Below, piece after piece: positions 4,500-5,519 of a DNA stretch of 5,519 nucleotides. Where the stretch lies: assembly GCA_018334615.1 (NCBI GenBank), contig JAGXLP010000084.1, forward strand, positions 1 to 5,519, written 5' to 3'. This stretch comes from Candidatus Bipolaricaulota bacterium (GTDB lineage Bacteria > Bipolaricaulota > Bipolaricaulia > M55B111). Each line of letters opens with the position of its first letter. Positions within the stretch are counted from its first letter, which is position 1. Both the position numbers and the translations under genes were made by a program. The notes beneath the pieces were generated by a model. It was not told the origin of the DNA and did no database searches. It worked only from the letters and a program-made list of their open reading frames with translations.

Positions 4500-5303
4500 T
4501 TATTCCTCCCAATCTTTGTGTAATACGTAATCGGGAACGATCAACTTCCATCGCTTGATCAAAGTACCGCCCCGTTCTTTGTGATCCAGGTATCTGGGAT
4601 TGTCTGGCAAATAATCTTCCAGTTTTTGAAGCGTTTCTTCTTTTACTCCGAGTTCATCCCGTCTATTCTCCAAGAAAAAGCCGGTCCTTGCTGCAGTTGT
4701 TTCATTCCCCAATTTTGAGATATATCCGATTAACTCTTCTCCCCTTAAGTAACCGATACTCTGAAACGACCTCCAAATTTCTTCCCATCCTCCACATAAA
4801 TCCGGACGATTCAAAGCGTCTACGATTGTTCTTTCTAAAGATGTAACATTAATCTTAAGTCCCTTCCTGTCGTAGTTATCAACAAGATAAAATTCGTCAT
4901 TCCTTTTCTGGAGGGGGCTCGGATGATTGAGAGGTTGAAAAGTAGAATTTCGAAAATCAATCGTTCTAGTATTCTTTGCCTTTTTCGTCAGAAAATAATA
5001 CGTTTGGAAAGCGGAGTGAGATTGACCTCGAATATCCATGGCCGTGTGATAAGCCAAAACGGCATCTTCTCTCATTTTAGCCGCAACGAGCATCATATCT
5101 ACCGGATAATTTTCACTATTGTACCCGGGTGGTATGTGATAAAAGAGCCCACGTTTAACCTGGCCAATATTACCCGCTTTAAGGTGGTAATTTATTGTTT
5201 GTTCAAGAGTTTGTTGATCATCTGAACCCTTTCTTGAAAGGAATTGCTTCATTTCTTTTCGAGTAAAAACGGGATGTTTGCTAAAAAATTCTTTTAGTTT
5301 CAT
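4500..5303 (-). CDS. abiEi: AbiEi antitoxin and autorepressor (type IV toxin-antitoxin system)
   Basis: 267 residues, ATG at 5303-5301. Residues 1-57 form an N-terminal winged helix with the wing G-Q-V-K-R-G-L-F-Y-H-I-P (47-58), typical of the AbiEi/transcriptional-regulator type antitoxin. A central part follows, with LAYHTAMDIRGQS (83-95), and then the family signature VTSLERTIVDALNRPDLCGG in two parts (153-162 and 163-172). The C-terminus is a basic and aromatic segment (K250 to W265). Family knowledge: AbiEi binds inverted repeats at its own promoter through the N-terminal domain, and its C-terminal domain neutralises AbiEii without a stable complex. The gene is followed without a gap by abiEii and preceded by a large palindrome, as expected for autoregulation. 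The ribosome site before its ATG is weak (no GGAG within 15 bases), which contrasts with the strong site for the toxin. The start is chosen from the position of the winged helix. Confidence 0.93.
   Translation of the reverse strand: MKLKEFFSKHPVFTRKEMKQFLSRKGSDDQQTLEQTINYHLKAGNIGQVKRGLFYHIPPGYNSENYPVDMMLVAAKMREDAVLAYHTAMDIRGQSHSAFQTYYFLTKKAKNTRTIDFRNSTFQPLNHPSPLQKRNDEFYLVDNYDRKGLKINVTSLERTIVDALNRPDLCGGWEEIWRSFQSIGYLRGEELIGYISKLGNETTAARTGFFLENRRDELGVKEETLQKLEDYLPDNPRYLDHKERGGTLIKRWKLIVPDYVLHKDWEE
4505..4510 (-). promoter_or_regulatory. ribosome binding site of abiEii inside the end of abiEi
   Basis: GGGAGG lies within the last codons of abiEi, five bases before the GTG of abiEii. The toxin GTG follows the antitoxin TAA immediately. 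This supports the GTG start and suggests that toxin translation is coupled to antitoxin translation. Confidence 0.85.
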
Positions 5304-5326
5304 TACAAAGGATCACTTTAAAGTTA

Positions 5327-5363
5327 ACGGCATAACTTATAAAAAAATTATAGGTTATGTCGT
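5327..5363 (-). promoter_or_regulatory. palindromic operator and promoter of the abiE operon
   Basis: Bases 5327-5342 and 5348-5363 form a 16-base inverted repeat around AAAAA. All positions match except two G/T pairs (5330/5360 and 5337/5353). It lies 24 to 60 bases upstream of the abiEi ATG. On the minus strand a consensus TATAAT (5352-5347) sits inside the right arm. TTGAAA at 5373-5368 is a possible -35, but the spacer is only 15 bases, shorter than usual. A repressor bound here would cover the -10 element. By family precedent AbiEi is the likely binder. Confidence 0.75.
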
Positions 5364-5519
5364 AAGTTTTCAAGTATGTCCGCATGTACTTTTCAAACGA
5401 ACCTGATTTTCTGCTTAGATACCCACTATTTGTGAAAATTTTAGATGGCCGAAAGATCATTTGTGTCTTATAGTACCGAAAATTGAGATAGGAACGGGGT
5501 TTAAGTGTATTATAGTTTG
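5364..5519. other. right edge, no gene seen
   Basis: Apart from the possible -35 element of the abiE promoter at 5368-5373, nothing is recognisable. Short open frames on both strands lack ribosome sites and protein-like composition. Confidence 0.5.

Noticed and set aside
4923..5225. Plus-strand 100-codon frame opposite abiEi
   Set aside because: Antisense of a well-supported gene; the product resembles no family.
5284..5460. Minus-strand frame of about 58 codons running from ATG 5460 over the abiE operator into abiEi
   Set aside because: It has no ribosome site, a composition typical of AT-rich noncoding DNA, and would cross the promoter and operator.

Overview
This is a bacterial accessory-type stretch of moderate GC content, and nearly every gene lies on the minus strand. 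Shine-Dalgarno sites of the GGAGG type and sigma70-like promoters suggest an ordinary (probably Gram-negative) environmental bacterium. The sequence alone does not fix the phylum. There are no rRNA or tRNA genes, no CRISPR array and no recognisable insertion sequence.

Layout, left to right. The left edge (1-100) holds the first 33 codons of a minimal nucleotidyltransferase (MNT, MntA-like) with its G-S-R motif. A long near-perfect hairpin follows (154-201). Next comes a very small, previously uncalled-looking ORF (306-416, minus) that encodes a 36-residue, highly acidic peptide ending in Gly-Gly plus a short Ser/Cys tail. An EamA/DMT transporter with a histidine-rich C-terminal tail occupies 601-1650 (minus). 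Its N-terminus has no ATG, GTG or TTG in frame and appears to start at ATT behind a good ribosome site. That ribosome site is complementary to sequences upstream in the leader.

The centre is a complete, readable transcription unit on the minus strand: a sigma70 promoter (2689-2716), a cyclic-di-GMP-I (GEMM-I) riboswitch (2578-2661), a strong ribosome site, a secreted two-repeat DUF4397 protein (1879-2547) and a terminator-like hairpin (1823-1854). This suggests the exported protein is made in response to the motile/sessile second messenger c-di-GMP.

The stretch 2717-3164 has no intact gene and contains dispersed-repeat material. A small plus-strand ORF (3165-3410) resembles the C-terminal winged helix of Fic-family proteins and is probably a remnant.

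The right third is a complete type IV toxin-antitoxin / abortive-infection module, AbiEi (4500-5303) and AbiEii (3534-4499). The two genes abut without a gap, and a large palindrome containing the -10 element sits upstream (5327-5363), where AbiEi would be expected to autoregulate. The MNT fragment at one end, AbiE at the other and the Fic remnant between them suggest a region that collects toxin-antitoxin and defence genes. The c-di-GMP-controlled surface protein, the transporter and the small peptide appear to be separate units.
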